64,000 nucleotides of DNA from Triatoma infestans (taxonomy: Eukaryota; Arthropoda; Insecta; Hemiptera; Reduviidae), in NCBI GenBank assembly GCA_011037195.1, contig JAAEAF010002799.1:10532-74531 (forward strand), given 5' to 3'. The translations under genes and the position numbers were made by a program. Each line of letters opens with the position of its first letter. Positions within the stretch are counted from its first letter, which is position 1. The notes below the pieces were generated by a model. That model made no database searches and was not told where the DNA came from. It worked only from the letters and a program-made list of their open reading frames with translations. Shown here piece after piece: positions 22,592 through 34,365 of this stretch.

Positions 22592-23625
22592 ATTATTATT
22601 ATTATCAAAACGGGTGCCCAAAAGGCGCGGGACCTAAGCCTATGTGGCTCTTATCCCCCCGATACCCCCCGTATCCCCTTAATTAATCTCCCCCGGTAAC
22701 TTGCCGGTTAATCTACAATATCTCAAGATATCCCCAAACTCCAACTCGCCCAGGCAATCCTGCGAGAGTGGTGTCCTCCCAAATATACGAAACCTAGTTC
22801 CGGCGAAACGGGGACACTGACATAAGTAGTGAAACACCATTTCCCTAACTCCGTCATCACAATTCTGACAAATGGGACTCCGTGTCCTCCCTATGTTAAA
22901 CAAGTGACTGGACACCCAAGTGTGTCCAGTCACTATTCCTACCAAGGTCCTCAAACCCGTCCTACTAAGAGACAGGAGATACTCCGAGATTCCCTGCTTG
23001 CTTGCCTTTATAAATCTTTTGGCTTGGAGCACCCCTGCGTGTCCCCCCCAGCGTTTCTCCAAAGCTCTCGTCTCCCAAAGTCTAATCTGTTTGTCGCGAA
23101 ACGTCTTTGTAACGGCCAGGGCTGGTTCAGGACCATAAAATGGTAATGACGATCCCTCCCTGGCCAGCCGATCCGCCCTCTCATTGCCCTCTATTCCCGC
23201 ATGTCCGGGTATCCAATAGAGATGCACCTTACCCCTCCGAGCCAAAGCGTTAAGCCTTCTCCTACATTCTCCCACTAATTTCGAACTCCACCACGGCTTA
23301 CTCAAAGCCCTTAGTGCGGCTTGACTATCAGAGAAGATCCGCACTTCCTTAAACTCTCCTAGCCACTCCCCCACAAGGTGGCAGCATTCAATGATGCCCA
23401 CCACCCCAGACTGGAAAACAGTGGCCAAACCACCTAAGGCCACCGAACTCCCTCTATCCAACTCCTGAAACCATGCTCCCGTAAATTGGGAATTTCTAGG
23501 GTAAATTCTTTTTGGGCGTTCTGGGGGGGCTGAAACCCTTATGTTTAAATTCAAACTGCTGCCCGCCACAAGCTATTTAACCCCTACTATCTTGACCTCT
23601 ACTATGGCCAAGCCTAGTTAAAGAT
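22592..23625 (-). mobile_element. 5'-truncated I-like LINE with TAA-repeat tail
   Basis: The coding end reads on the minus strand toward 22679. It is followed by about 70 bp of untranslated sequence and a (TAA)n tail, seen on + as attattattattatc at 22593-22608. TAA-repeat tails are characteristic of the I clade. The 5' boundary lies near 23580-23630 and no clear target duplication was found. Confidence 0.65.
22679..23569 (-). pseudogene. LINE ORF2 C-terminus: RNase H-like domain with lost catalytic residues
   Basis: A 296-codon frame. RNase H landmarks are FQSGVVGIIECCHLV (residues about 48-63, where family members usually have FQ-E), FSDSQAALRAL (about 79-89), and HAGIEGNERADRLAREG (about 120-137). 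A Cys/His tail follows at about 233-252 (CQNCDDGVREMVFHYLCQC). The first aspartate (expected TDGS, here FTGAW) and the glutamate appear replaced, so the RNase H should be inactive despite an open frame. Substrate in the intact element would be the RNA strand of RNA:DNA hybrids during retrotransposition. Confidence 0.8.
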
Positions 23626-23690
23626 TGCAACAATTTATGAAAAAAATTGTCAATTAAATTAAAAGTCGTGTGAGTGTTTCACACCAGTTA

Positions 23691-24597
23691 GTTTTTTTTT
23701 CTTTTTTTTAGGGGTGATGGACTTCTAATTCTGTAGGAAAATATTAAAATCTTAGCTAATTAATGTACTTTGCGTTAGATTTATTTACCTTAACACAACG
23801 AATTAAAGATTAACGCATTGAAGATTAATTCGACACAATTGATTAATAAGAAACTGTCAATATACAAAGCTATAAGCACACATATGGTCACTAAATTTTT
23901 TTTATCTTTTCTATTTTACTTTTTTAAGTAAATTTAATACTTCTTGTTGGGTAAATTACCATATATATGGCCTTGGATTATTCTTTATTTATTCCTTATT
24001 TCTTTTGTTATCACATTTCCATTTTTTTTTTTTTTTGTTAAATAATTGCGCAGTATGAGTACAGTCTGTTTGTTTCAGTAAGGTTGTGCAATTTAGGTGA
24101 AAAGTTAAGTTAACATCATTCACCCCCCTTTTTTTTTTTCTTTCTCTGTTTCAATTTATAAAATTACTCTTAAATGTTAAACAGTAATTGTATATTATGA
24201 TTAAGTAACCATTTGCGCGCTTTTACCAGTAGTGAGTTTGTAACTACGAAAAAAACTAAGATATTCAAAAGAAATATTTTATTACATAAGTGTATAATTT
24301 TTTGGTTTTGTTTTCTTTTAATAGTTACTTGTTTTTTATTAAACATTCTGATATTTTTATATAATTATATACAGTTTATTCATTTGTTGTATTTTTGCTA
24401 CTCATTATTAGTTTTAGCGATCATTTTCAAATTTTGAAAATACATATTTCGAGTTCCCTTATTTATGTACGTGTGCAATGTGAAAAGTTCTCGGCCTAGT
24501 AGTGAAAATGAGTTTTTTAAAGTTTTAAAATGCATTTAGTTCTCATCAATTCAATGTAGACTCTCTGTAAGTTCAATAGACTTTGTTTCTCTCAAAG
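23691..24597. other. no gene seen
   Basis: AT-rich with T runs. The 74-residue frame at 24213-24437 is hydrophobic low-complexity and not supported. Confidence 0.5.
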
Positions 24598-25288
24598 TTT
24601 TTCCAGTAACTTGATTCCATCTCTGAAGTGCGATTCTGGAAGGTCTTCAAAATATCTATTCAACACTGCTATCACCTCTTCATTTGATCCAAAACGTTTT
24701 CCAGCCACAAATTTCTTAAGGTTTGGGATAGATAAATGTCAGAGAGAGCCAAATCTGGCGAAAAGGAGGATGTTCCAACAATTCATACTTCAAATCCCTC
24801 AATTTTCCCAATTGCCAAAGCACCTTTGTGGGCGGGTGCATTGTCCCGGATTATTTACTTTTGCAAACCAGGCCTTTTCTCTCTACATTTTCCATCTAGC
24901 TGGTCAAGAAGATGTGCGTAGCATTTTCCATTTGGCCCTTTGGCAGGTAATCAATTAAAAAAATTCCTTTAGGAATCCCAAAAAAACATTAGCCGCAACC
25001 TTTCCAGCCGATGCAATTGTCTTTGCTTTCTTCGGTGCATGGCCACCGGCTTCTACCACTGTTTGGGCTGTTGTTTTGACTCAGCTGTAAAGTGGTGAAC
25101 CCACATTTCATCCATCATAACATATCGGCGAAAGAAAATAAGTTGGATTTTTCTTAAAACGGCACAAACATTGCTGGGGAACTCGATTCCTCATTTGTTT
25201 GTGATCAGCAGTAAAAAAATGCGCCACCCATTTTGCACAAAGCTTTTTCATACCGAGTTCTTCGTGTAAAATTTGCCGGTTTTATTAT
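24598..25288 (-). pseudogene. mariner-type transposase remnant
   Basis: The minus-strand reading, with several stops and shifts, gives in order ILHEELGMKKLCAKWV, VEAGGHAPKKAKTIASAGKV, a FLIDYLPKGQMENATH-like stretch, KLRDLKYELLEHPPF, then SPDLALSDIYLSQ. This is the usual order of a mariner transposase from the helix-turn-helix end to the third catalytic region. The DNA-binding N-terminus is missing: the frame is cut at 25288, where a short-form H copy begins. Dead copy; terminal repeats not found. Confidence 0.75.
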
Positions 25289-25972
25289 TACTTTCTCTTA
25301 CTCCTAGTAAGAGGAAGTATTGTAATCGTGTCAAATTTTTGATATCTAGTTTTCACCGGAAATATCCGTTTTGAGATCCCCTGAGTTCAAAAAAAGTGGT
25401 TTTTAGCAAATGGTCTGTGTGTGTGTGTGTGTGTGTGTATGTGAACAGCAAAGCTGTTGTAGAAAAATGTAGAAAGTTGAAACTTCATATTCCGTTTAGG
25501 TATCACCATGGGATCTGACAGTACCTTATCTGTTAAAACTCCTCAACCGGAAGTACCACTTTACATATTGTTTTTTTTACATTTTTCCGATTTTCTCAAA
25601 CATGGCTCCGACGATTTTCTTTAAACTACATGTACAATGTGCTACAACTTTTATTTGAAACATTTCTTCGGGAAAATTCATTTAAGGGTACTTCTGGGGG
25701 AGGGGTGGGGGTTTACAGTTTTCTCTGAAGTGCTTTCATACTTGATTATACAATTCTATCATCCAAACAAAATTAATTAGAAATAAATAGATGGCCAAAA
25801 TTCCGAGTTTTCAGAAAATTAGTAAACCGGAAGTGCGCTTTTACTGAATAGTTTTTTTTACAGTTTTCGACGAGATTTGTTAGATTTGGTACACAAACTA
25901 TAAAGTTTGTCAAATTATAATTTTGAGAACAGGACTAAGAGAAAGTTGTGTGAGTGTTTCACACCAGATTTT
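25289..25972 (+). repeat. family H short form (one module)
   Basis: The A end has a perfect hairpin (actttctcttactcctagta). A (TG)n microsatellite lies at about 25415-25439. The B end (gagtgtttcacaccagattt) is present. Only one of the two modules is present: the 5' half is module-1-like (ggggtgggggtttacag) and it continues as the 3' half of module 2 (ttgattatacaattctatc). This is consistent with recombination between modules. It abuts the truncated mariner. Confidence 0.8.
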
Positions 25973-27370
25973 TTTATCTTTATTGTATCAGTTTCTGGGT
26001 AATATTGTGTGCCATTCAATTTTTGTAAATGAGAAAGAGTATAAAGCGATAAAAGAACCGTGCAAATTTTTCATCAATGCATTTCATCAATCATTTTTAA
26101 CTTTTTACTTCCTATAGAATGAAAAAGAATTTCTTATTCTATCATATTTCAACGTGCTAACAGAAATGTTGGTTAGGAAAAAGAGTGGGTGCTGGAAAGA
26201 TGGAGAAACCAAGTAATTATAGGATATTCCCCTTGAAAGCGAAGCAAACAAAAAGAAAACAAAAAAAATATGGCGGGAAGAGAAGAATCACAAAAACAAG
26301 TAGAGCAGATATATCTTTAAGAGGAAATAGAGTGAGTTTTTGTGCAGAGATGGAATAAAAGTGGGTTCCATGCGAGTGTGTGAGTGTTTTGTGGATCAAT
26401 AACAGAGAATACAACTCTCTAGAACAGAGAGAGTTAGAGAGGAAACAGGAAAATCTAAAGAGAAAATTGAGAAGAGAAAAGGCTTTGGGTGCGTTGGCGT
26501 TGTATATATAAGTGAACAGTATATATATATATATATATAATCTAACACAATGACAAACAACGGCGGTTCGACTGTGTAGTTTCTCTTACTGTCTGTATTA
26601 ACTGGGTCTTCTTCCATCCAACTACCCTTCTTCCCATATTCTACCCTTTCTCATCATATTTACTCATTGGTGTTCTTCACTTACTAGCAAAGTGAGGGAA
26701 AAATAAAATCCAAATAGAGTAAGGAAAAAAAAGGGCAAACTTTAATCAAAAGTTGAACAAAGCTTGAAGTACCATTGGCAAAAGGAGGTTCTTGTAATGA
26801 AACATTGTAAAAAAGAAAGAAAGAATAAACCAGCAAATATTGTCCTCAATAACTCGTATTATTTAAAAAATTATATGAGTAGTGAGTTTTGACTTTTTTT
26901 ATATAACTTTTCTACACTTGGTGATATGAAGGGAAGGAAGTTGAAGTAGTAACGGAATAAAAGCCATAGTTTCAACGACTCCCTAATTAATGTATTTTTT
27001 TTTTTTTTTAAAGTTTAGTTAAACCTATAAATAAACCTGATATAGACTTCTTCCATAGTTTTACGATGTGTTTGATAGTTGATAAACTTATAGGTCTTGT
27101 CCAGCGTACTGAAATTTGGGACTTCCGTTAGCCAGCCTTCAGCAAGCATGGTATTGTTATAGTATGAGAGAGAGGACCAGAGCTTTAATTTTTTTTTTTT
27201 TTTTTTTTTTAATGTCGAAATTTTTATTTAACTCCTCTCCAGATGATGGAACCGTATAGTGTAAATGAAATGGCAGTATAGAGGGGATTCCAACTTCCCA
27301 GATGATCTAGATCAGGGGTCATCAAACTGTGATTACCTATTGCGCTCATTTTTTTTGTAGCTTTGTTGAT
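25973..27370. other. no gene seen; purine-rich and TA-repeat sequence
   Basis: No element was recognised. 26150-26480 is purine-rich on +, with (TA)n at 26519-26540. On the minus strand a TATA-like cttatatatacaacg at about 26497-26511 is followed by pyrimidine-rich sequence, superficially like an untranslated leader. Open frames there are short. A T run lies at 27188-27210. Confidence 0.45.
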
Positions 27371-28039
27371 GGTGAAACACTCACACAACTTTCACTTACT
27401 CCAGTTCTCAAAATTGACAAACTTTATAGTTTGTGTACCAAACTTAATGAAATTCATCGAAAACTGAAAAAAAAAAAACTATTTAGTAAAAGCGCACTTC
27501 CGGTTTACTAATTTTCTTGAAACTTGGAATTTTAGCAACTTATTTATTTCTAATTAATTTTGTTTGGATGATAGAATTGTATAATCAACTATGATAGCAC
27601 TTTAGAGAAAAACATAACCCCCATCCCTCCTCCAAAAGTGCCCTTAAATGAATTTTCCCAGAGAAATGTTTTTAATAGAAGTTGTAGATCTTTGTATGTG
27701 TAGTGTAATATAGGAAGTTTCAAGAAAATCGTCGGAGCCATTTTTGAGAAAATTGCAAAAAAGTAAAAATACCAACAAGTAAAGTGGTACTTCCGGTTGA
27801 GGAATTTTGAAAGATGACCCACTGTCAGATACCATGGTTATACCTAAGCGGAATATCAAGTTTCAACTTTGTACGGTTTATCGTTTTCGAGCTATGCTGT
27901 TCACACACACAGACCATGTGCTAAAAACCACTTTTTTGGACTCAACGGATCTCCAAACGGATATTTCCGGTGAAAACTCCATATCGAAAATTTGACACGA
28001 TTACAATACAGTTTTTTTTCTAGGAGTAAGAGAAAGTAA
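27371..28039 (-). repeat. family H short form (one module)
   Basis: The B end is at 27371 (ggtgaaacactcacacaac) and the A end at 28039 (ctaggagtaagagaaagt). Length is about 670 bp with a single module, the same configuration as 25289-25972 but on the other strand. Confidence 0.8.
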
Positions 28040-28888
28040 TTAGATATTACACGTCTTTATAATCCGTCTTTATAACCCAGGGGTCAACAAACCGTCCTTT
28101 GCGTGTTTTAAATCCAATTATGTATTCTTATATCACTCCAAATTTAATGTTTTTGAATTTTTATTGTTTTTTGATTTGAATTTTTTTTTTTAATAAAGAA
28201 AAAACTGATACCAAAAAAAAATAAAGTAACTTGAAGAAATGACGTAAAATAGATTTTATTTACCTGGCATGCTGTATAGAAATATTGATGAAAAGATGAA
28301 GCACAAGAGAAGTTTCTCTTCTATATGTGTTTGTATGTTAGTTTATGTAGAGAAGAAGAAAATCCAGTACCATTTCCTCCGATGATGGTTAATACTCTCT
28401 GGACTAGTTCAAATACTTTTTGTGTTGACACAATAGAAGAAGACAAAGTGAATGGTTCTTTCAGAGACGGAGATGAAATGAGCATGGTTACCATAGAAAT
28501 TGTACACTTCCTCAGCCGACTTCTTCAGTATATGATGTATATGACAACTATTGAGAGAACTGACTTTTATCTCTTATTTTTTCATCTCTTCCTTCCTTTC
28601 TTTCCTTTTTTACTTCTTTCATATTTATTTTGTTTCCAATCACTTTGTTCGTCCTTTATTGTCAGGACCACTTTTATTTCATTTGCAAACAATAATACTG
28701 TAAAGTCTTATTTTATTGTTATAGTTTTTATTTTACATAAAATTGCGCAACAAAATTGAAGTTATAATATATTTAAATTAAAATAAAATTTACTCTATGT
28801 GGCTGTTTATAATAATATAGATCGTATAAATAATATCTACTACTGGTGATGGCAAATACATGCTCACTTAGGAGTCAGAGAATTGTGG
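28040..28888. other. no gene seen
   Basis: AT-rich. A 144-codon frame at 28325-28759 has a pyrimidine-rich hydrophobic second half and no recognisable domain, so it is not called as a gene. Confidence 0.45.
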
Positions 28889-28890
28889 TA

Positions 28891-29804
28891 CGAGGCATGT
28901 CCAGTAAGTAATTGTACTGAATTTTTGAAGGTTACAAAAATTTTTATTTGAACAAAAAAATTACCTGGTTACATTAGTACATATGTAAGCTATTTTTCGA
29001 CATAAGTCACCATTCCTCTCAATGAAGATGGTGAACCGGGGTATTAATTTTTTGATGCCTTCCTCGGAGTAGTTTCCCGGCAACCCCTTCGTCTACTTCT
29101 CCACCCCCTTTATCTCCTCGTCGGTTGAAAACCTTTTTTCACCGGCAGCTTCAGGGAGGTAAAGAGATAGTAATCTGAAGGTGCTAGATCAGGGGAATGT
29201 GCGGGATGGTTCAGGACATCCCATTTAAACGAGGCAAGCAGTTCGAGGCCTCTACTCGATTCAACTTGATTCAGCTGTTTTGGGACCCATCTCGCGGACA
29301 GTTTCCGATATCCGAGGATTTCTGTGATGGTTTCGTGTAGCAGAGATCTGGAGATTTGCGGAAACATCGCAGAAAGTTCATCCACAGTCAATCTGCGATC
29401 GTCACGGAGCGCATTTTCGATTTTTTCCGCGATTGAAGGTCTTCCGCTCCTCTGATCAACATGCACAGGCGTACTACCGTTTTTAAACTCGCGACACCAC
29501 TTGAACACACTCGTACGATTCATAGCTTTATCACCATATTCAGTTTTTACCTCATTATAAACCTCAACCGGAGTTTTTCCCTTCCAAACGAGATAACAGA
29601 TGACGCCGCGTATTTCACACTTAGCGGGAAATTGGATTGATATTTTTCACGAAACGTATTGTCGCGTCGACAGTTCTCAATGTACTGACCTCGAACCGGT
29701 CAGGTTGCGGAGGGGAGGAATCAGGCTAAACGACTGTCTAGCCAACATGTCGAAACAAAATCCCTCCGGCCGTGAGAGCCTCACTACTTACTGGACATGC
29801 CTCG
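28891..29804 (-). mobile_element. internally deleted mariner element
   Basis: Terminal inverted repeats of CGAGGCATGTCCAGTAAGTA (28891-28910) and its exact complement (29785-29804) are flanked by TA on both sides. The total is about 0.91 kb versus about 1.3 kb for typical full mariners. The interior encodes a transposase with its middle removed, so the copy is non-autonomous. Perfect 20-bp termini suggest it was mobilised or inserted relatively recently. Confidence 0.85.
29110..29645 (-). pseudogene. mariner transposase with central deletion
   Basis: The frame is open on the minus strand from about 29645 (upstream of the first methionine at 29523). It runs through the first helix-turn-helix (AKCEIRGVICYLVWKGKTP), then MNRTSVFKWCREFKNG and QRSGRPSI. 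The second helix-turn-helix region leads to LGYRKLSARWVPKQL, and the frame then jumps to LLASFKWDVLNHPAHSPDLA. The first two catalytic aspartate regions are deleted; only the third (SPDLAPSDY) remains. It cannot catalyse transposition. Confidence 0.85.
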
Positions 29805-29998
29805 TAGATTCTGATTTATTTCTTATCTTGTTTAGTGGGATGCCCTCTCAAGTGTATATATCATTATTAATCTAATAATCAAAGGGTAGATTTAGTGTTT
29901 TTTATTTCATCGCCTTAGAAAAACAGAAAATCTTCAGCATTTTCTTGTATGACGAATGGGGGAACATAATAGATCTAGAAATTTACATTTTGTTTGTA

Positions 29999-30284
29999 AA
30001 GGTGTTTTTAGGGGGGTTGGTCAGAATTGAAACATTAGATTTATTGAGCGCTGTTTGTATTAAGTGTAAATAATTAACATTGCAAGGCCCTTTACACTGT
30101 AATATTTTAGAATGAGTGTATGGGTAGCGTGAGAAGAGAGTCACAGACTGACTGTACAGAGTGACGATGTGAGAACGAAGTACAATGAACGTTGACGATT
30201 GACTATGACTCAAAAGCATGTTTTTAGTGAGCGTCAGCACCCTTTTTATACAGGCGGCTGGACTAGCCCCTACTCTCCGTTTAA
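29999..30284 (-). repeat. possible solo LTR fragment
   Basis: On the minus strand, gtataaaaagggtgctgacg (TATA-like, about 30233-30253) is followed about 200 bp later by caataaatctaatg (polyadenylation-signal-like, about 30035-30050). The TATA, short untranslated region and AATAAA order is that of an LTR U3-R-U5. Ends and target duplication were not identified. It abuts an H fragment at 30285. Confidence 0.35.
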
Positions 30285-30535
30285 GTTTTTACTGGAAATA
30301 CGTGTTTTAAGGTCTCCTCTATTCGAAAAAAAATGTGTTTAACGAATGCTCTGGATGTTAGGTACCACCTAATACGAAAGTTTCGGACAAAATCTATCAA
30401 CCGGATCTGCGCCTTTAATGATTTTTTTTTTTTCCAGTTTATCGTAATTTTCTCGAAAATGGTTTTCACGATTTTGTTGAAACTTCGTATACTATTTAAA
30501 TACATAAAATTTTCACAGGAAAATTGAAAAAATTA
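30285..30535 (+). repeat. family H, decayed fragment
   Basis: Landmarks are gtttttactggaaatacgtg, aaggtctcctctattcg, caaccggatctgcg, and ttctcgaaaatggttttcacg. A-side portion only. Confidence 0.55.
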
Positions 30536-31439
30536 TTAATAAGTTTAAAATTCCAAATTTTGAAGTACATATGTCTGATAATGAAACTAAAGAATTAGTA
30601 TCCTATTCCTCTAAATCACCTACTTACTGCTTTAGATCATTTTCATTAAAATGAAATCATTAAACATTATAATATAATATACAAAGAACTTTAAAATGTT
30701 ATATTTCTTCATAGCCGGAGAATTAATAACTATATAACTATTAGAAATGGTTACGTAATTTTAAAATAAAAACTTAACTGTAGATAACATTATTAATTTA
30801 TTATAATTAAATAAAAAAAACGAGCGAGCAAAAAAAAAATGATAAAATGATGTATGAATAATGAAATGTTAAAAATTTGGAAATGTTTGATAATAATCAG
30901 ATTTTATGAATCATACGTGAATATTATTTTAATGTTTGTGTATGCAAAATTAACCGGAAATAACCAATATGCTTTTTTTTTTATTTCTCCCCAATGGCTA
31001 TAATAAATTAATATATAAAATAAGTATTGAACGTGTATTTAATTTAATACAACTCAATGTTGTTTTTTCCTTTTACTTATTCATTGTATACCAGACACAA
31101 CAAACAAGCTATTTAGTTGAATTTCCTGTTTCTTTGATTGAGTTTACCTTCGAGATAAAGATCAAGTTTCTTTATAGCATTTATTTATAGTTATTAAATT
31201 TATCTTTATTAATAATTTTGTTCTTTTCCTTTTCTTGTTAATTGGGTGTTTTAATATCTTTTTTTTTTTCCTTCATTTAATAGTTTAATGATAACTTCTT
31301 GCATTAAGTTGAATAGATATGCAGCAGGCTTTTATTTGCATCGTTAATATTTTTAAACCAAAATGCAGAAACATAAAGTGAGGAAAAATCGTTGGATTCA
31401 TATTCGATGAAAACAAAATTCAGAAAAGTTGGTTGTAGA
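30536..31439. other. no gene seen
   Basis: AT-rich. No recognisable element. Confidence 0.55.
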
Positions 31440-31695
31440 ATAGATTAGATTAGCAAAAGGGCTAGGCGGACCTCATTCCACTGCGACCTGTTGTAATAAG
31501 AGGTCTATTGTGGATTTCCTAAAATTATAGCACATCCCTCAGCTTCCTCATCTTAATCAGGCCTAAGAAAGCTGAGAATGACTCCGTCATGAAGCTTCGT
31601 GGCTTCGAGATTGTGTGCCCAGTTGAAGAAACCTTGTCCTCGTTAGGCCGACACACTAACAAAGTTGCAGAATCGACATAACGCGTTATCTGTCA
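31440..31695 (-). mobile_element. 3' end of a LINE (same family as 56898-58145)
   Basis: On the minus strand this matches the terminal part of the LINE at 57.85-58.13 kb. Shared phrases are gaggacaaggtttcttc, agcttcatgacggag, tcagcttt-taggcctgatta, ataattttagg-atcca, and gcagtggaatgaggtcc. It ends in a (CTAAT) repeat tail (ctaatctaatcta). No coding frame is retained. Confidence 0.65.
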
Positions 31696-32044
31696 GTAGT
31701 AACTGGTAAATTACAGACCCGCTATTAGCCTTATGCCCCTTCAGCTGTGGCTCAGTGAGTCCCTGGTAAATTTAGGCAAATGTCTGGTAATGAAGAGTTT
31801 TGCCTGCCTCTGTCTTAGTGTTCTCTCCCATTAAAGTTGGACACTAAAATCTGCTGATTTTGTTGAAAACTGAATTTTTATTATTTTAATAACTCTGGAT
31901 GGTATAGGGTCGGAAGAACGTTCACCATAATATCAAACCAGTTGATTGATTTGGTAAAAACTTTCTTGTTGGATACGCTAGTTTTGCCTAAACTGAATAT
32001 CTAGTTCTATAATGTTCAGTTTTGAGATATTTATTTTATAAACA
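31696..32044. other. unassigned sequence between two LINE tails
   Basis: No gene. Part (31735-31830) is GC-richer, with cttcagctgtggctcagtg; it could be more LINE-derived sequence but I cannot place it. Confidence 0.35.
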
Positions 32045-32172
32045 ATCTCATATAGATTAGATTAGCAAAGCAAATAAGCCTAATTCCACCTCGACCTACA
32101 TTCAGTGGTTATAGCACGCCTTCCAGCTTCGTTCCTTTTGAGCAGACCTAGAAAAGCTGAAGGCGGCTCTGT
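32045..32172 (-). mobile_element. short LINE 3' end, second copy
   Basis: Minus-strand reading gives gcttttctaggtctgctcaa, then gtggaattaggcttatttg, and the same ctaatctaatcta tail as 31440-31695. It is more diverged and 5'-truncated to about 130 bp. Confidence 0.55.
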
Positions 32173-32199
32173 TACTTACATACACACATACATGCCTTT

Positions 32200-32397
32200 T
32201 AGCACAACAACCTATGAAGGGTCGCAGTTCCCCACTGGCGTTTTAGTTTTGGCTTTCGTTACTAAGGTCCACAACTAAGCTTCCCTTTTTCTTTTGCACA
32301 CGATCCTGGGTCAACACTGTTATTATTTACTTTTACGAGAATCGACCATTGAATTCTAGCACCAAAGACAAGTGCGCTAGCCATCACTAAACCAAGG
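32200..32397 (-). mobile_element. SINE B copy (tRNA-derived)
   Basis: On the minus strand ggtttagtgatggctagcgc (A box region) is followed by ggtcgattctcgt (B box region), then agtgttgacccaggatcgtg and gggaagcttagt. The last phrases match the body of 40250-40500. Confidence 0.6.
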
Positions 32398-32429
32398 ACA
32401 AACAAATTATTTAAAAAACTATCCTACTC

Positions 32430-33125
32430 AGCGAACTCTGAACATAGATTTCTAGAGATAACTCAATTTGAAACTCTCTCTACCAATCGCAATATTTCCT
32501 CTTATAGCATTTCTCAAGTTTAAATGTTCATTACAGGCATGCAGAGAGGGTCCATGCACTAAGAAACAAAGGTGTTCATGTGAGTTTTGGTTGGGTAAAA
32601 GGGCATTGCGGTTTAAGAAACAACGAAGTAGTAGAGAAACTAGCACGAGAAGCAGCCATTCACGGAGAACTATTAAATCTCCAGCTACCCTACAAAGACT
32701 ACTATCGCTATTTGCATAAAAATGAGTTCGCTAATTGGAAAAATTTATTAAAAAACAGTACAAAAGAGTATTTTTACAAATCTAACATTAGAATTCTCGG
32801 AAGACCATGGTTTAAAGATCATGTATTAGATAAATACATGGTCACTACAATCTGTCGTCTAAGATCAAATCACGCTATTTGCAGAGCCTATCTATGCAAA
32901 ATTGGGCAAGTAGTAAGCTCTCTGTGCTCCTCGTGTGAAATACATGAAGATTTCAAACATCTCGTCATGGCCTGCAGTAAACATTAGACGGACAGATTAA
33001 TTTTCCAAGATAAAATTAAGGAATACTTTCGAAAGAGTGCCGTCTATGAAGAATTCTTGTTTTCTGATAATGTAGAAGTGCTCAAGATATTTTACGAATT
33101 CGTAAATAAAATCCTTCAACCATGA
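32430..33125 (+). pseudogene. LINE ORF2 C-terminus: partial RNase H and Cys/His tail
   Basis: An open + frame carries VSFGWVKGHCGLRNNEVVEK, the C-terminal RNase H region equivalent to W-PGH-GI-GNE-AD. The final aspartate is replaced: VEKLAREA stands where family members have AD-LA. A helical region follows and then LCSSCEIHEDFKHLVMACSK (CxxC...H...C). After a stop at about 32987 the same frame continues to 33124 with FLFSDNVEVLKIFYEFVNKI. It is a different family from the other RNase H LINEs here. Confidence 0.65.
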
Positions 33126-33908
33126 AAATTTGCAAGCATTTTTCAAATACAATTACTACTTCAAGTGGAATTGTTTATCGCCTATTACAACACTAAATAT
33201 TTATTATGTTGCTGTCTGTATGGCTAAAGGCTAATGCCATTAAAAACAAATTCATTAGAATTGAAGGAAGAATTGCGATAATAAAATTATTCACTTCAGA
33301 ATTTTAATTCGACACAGTTATTATTGAACGAAAATCTTTTAAGAACAATGTTTGCTCATATCTTGTTTTATATCAGTTCCGGTATTATTATTATTATTAA
33401 CCAACCATATGTTTAATAACTAATTAAATTAATTCTAAATGGCGAATTGATAGTATCATAGCAACATAGATAATATAAATGGTATATTTTTACTGTTTTT
33501 CTCGTAAGTTGGGAAGGAAAAATTAATTATTACAATTACTAGGAAAATTTCCTATTCTTGAACGGATATGACGTAAAAAAAAGGAGTTGATTATTCATTT
33601 CTACTTTGTTATATGGAAGGTTGAAGACTTTTTTTTTTAATCCAGACTTTTCTCTTTTGTTGATGAATTCCGTTTTTTCTTACCCAGAGAAGATTAGGTT
33701 TCTCTTTTTTTTTCATTAATTAAAAATAGGTATTTTACCAGTCATTATTATGACCCAGATAATACTTTTATTAGAAATTAAAACTGTTTTTTTTTTCTCC
33801 TCAGTAATTATTATTACATTAGTTATTATACAGTATTGCGTTCTATTTGTACTAATTATTGCATTTCAATTTATATTTACTTTCTTTATCTTTCTAACTT
33901 ATTATGGA

Positions 33909-33940
<32 letters not shown>

Positions 33941-34365
33941 GAATCCTATTTGACGTCATTTGAAAGCCATGTGTGTTTTAGTTTATTCTTTGCACATTTT
34001 TAGAATAAACAACATTTTCTTAGAAACAAATAGTTATCTTTTTCTACTATTTTATTCAATTTGTAGTTAATCTTTTTTCCACTCATTTTGTTTTGAATTA
34101 ATGTTTTCTTAGAAGGCCATCTGATGATTTATTTATTTCTTTTTATTTTATTACTTCTTTAAAAAAAAAAAAATTGTTCTTCTTTCAAACACCACGTTTT
34201 ATTTTTACCAATATTCGTTCTTATAATAATAATTCTTTTAATTTTTAATCTCTTTTGTCATGATTATATCCATTTCAAACATTGCATGTACGTATATGTC
34301 GTCTATATTTTTTCATACATTTCCATATATTCATCAACCTGAATTTTTCAATAATCTAAAATTCT
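33126..34365. other. no gene seen
   Basis: AT-rich with long T runs (33909-33934). No recognisable element. Confidence 0.55.

Larger units (their letters stand above)
21111..23690 (+). repeat. family H, decayed copy disrupted by an inverted duplication and a LINE
   Basis: Module landmarks occur before 21190, inside both palindrome arms, and from 22314 (aactatcacttttatttgaaat) to about 22591. The B end (aaagtcgtgtgagtgtttcacacc) appears at 23665-23690, after a LINE insertion. Three layers are visible: the old H copy, a foldback plus inverted duplication, and the LINE. Confidence 0.5.

Noticed and set aside
26210..26617. Host 5' leader on the minus strand
   Set aside because: A TATA-like site and pyrimidine-rich sequence are present, but only very short open frames follow and no splice site or domain supports a gene.
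28325..28759. 144-codon open frame
   Set aside because: It is a pyrimidine-rich, low-complexity hydrophobic translation with no domain, in AT-rich sequence where such frames arise by chance.
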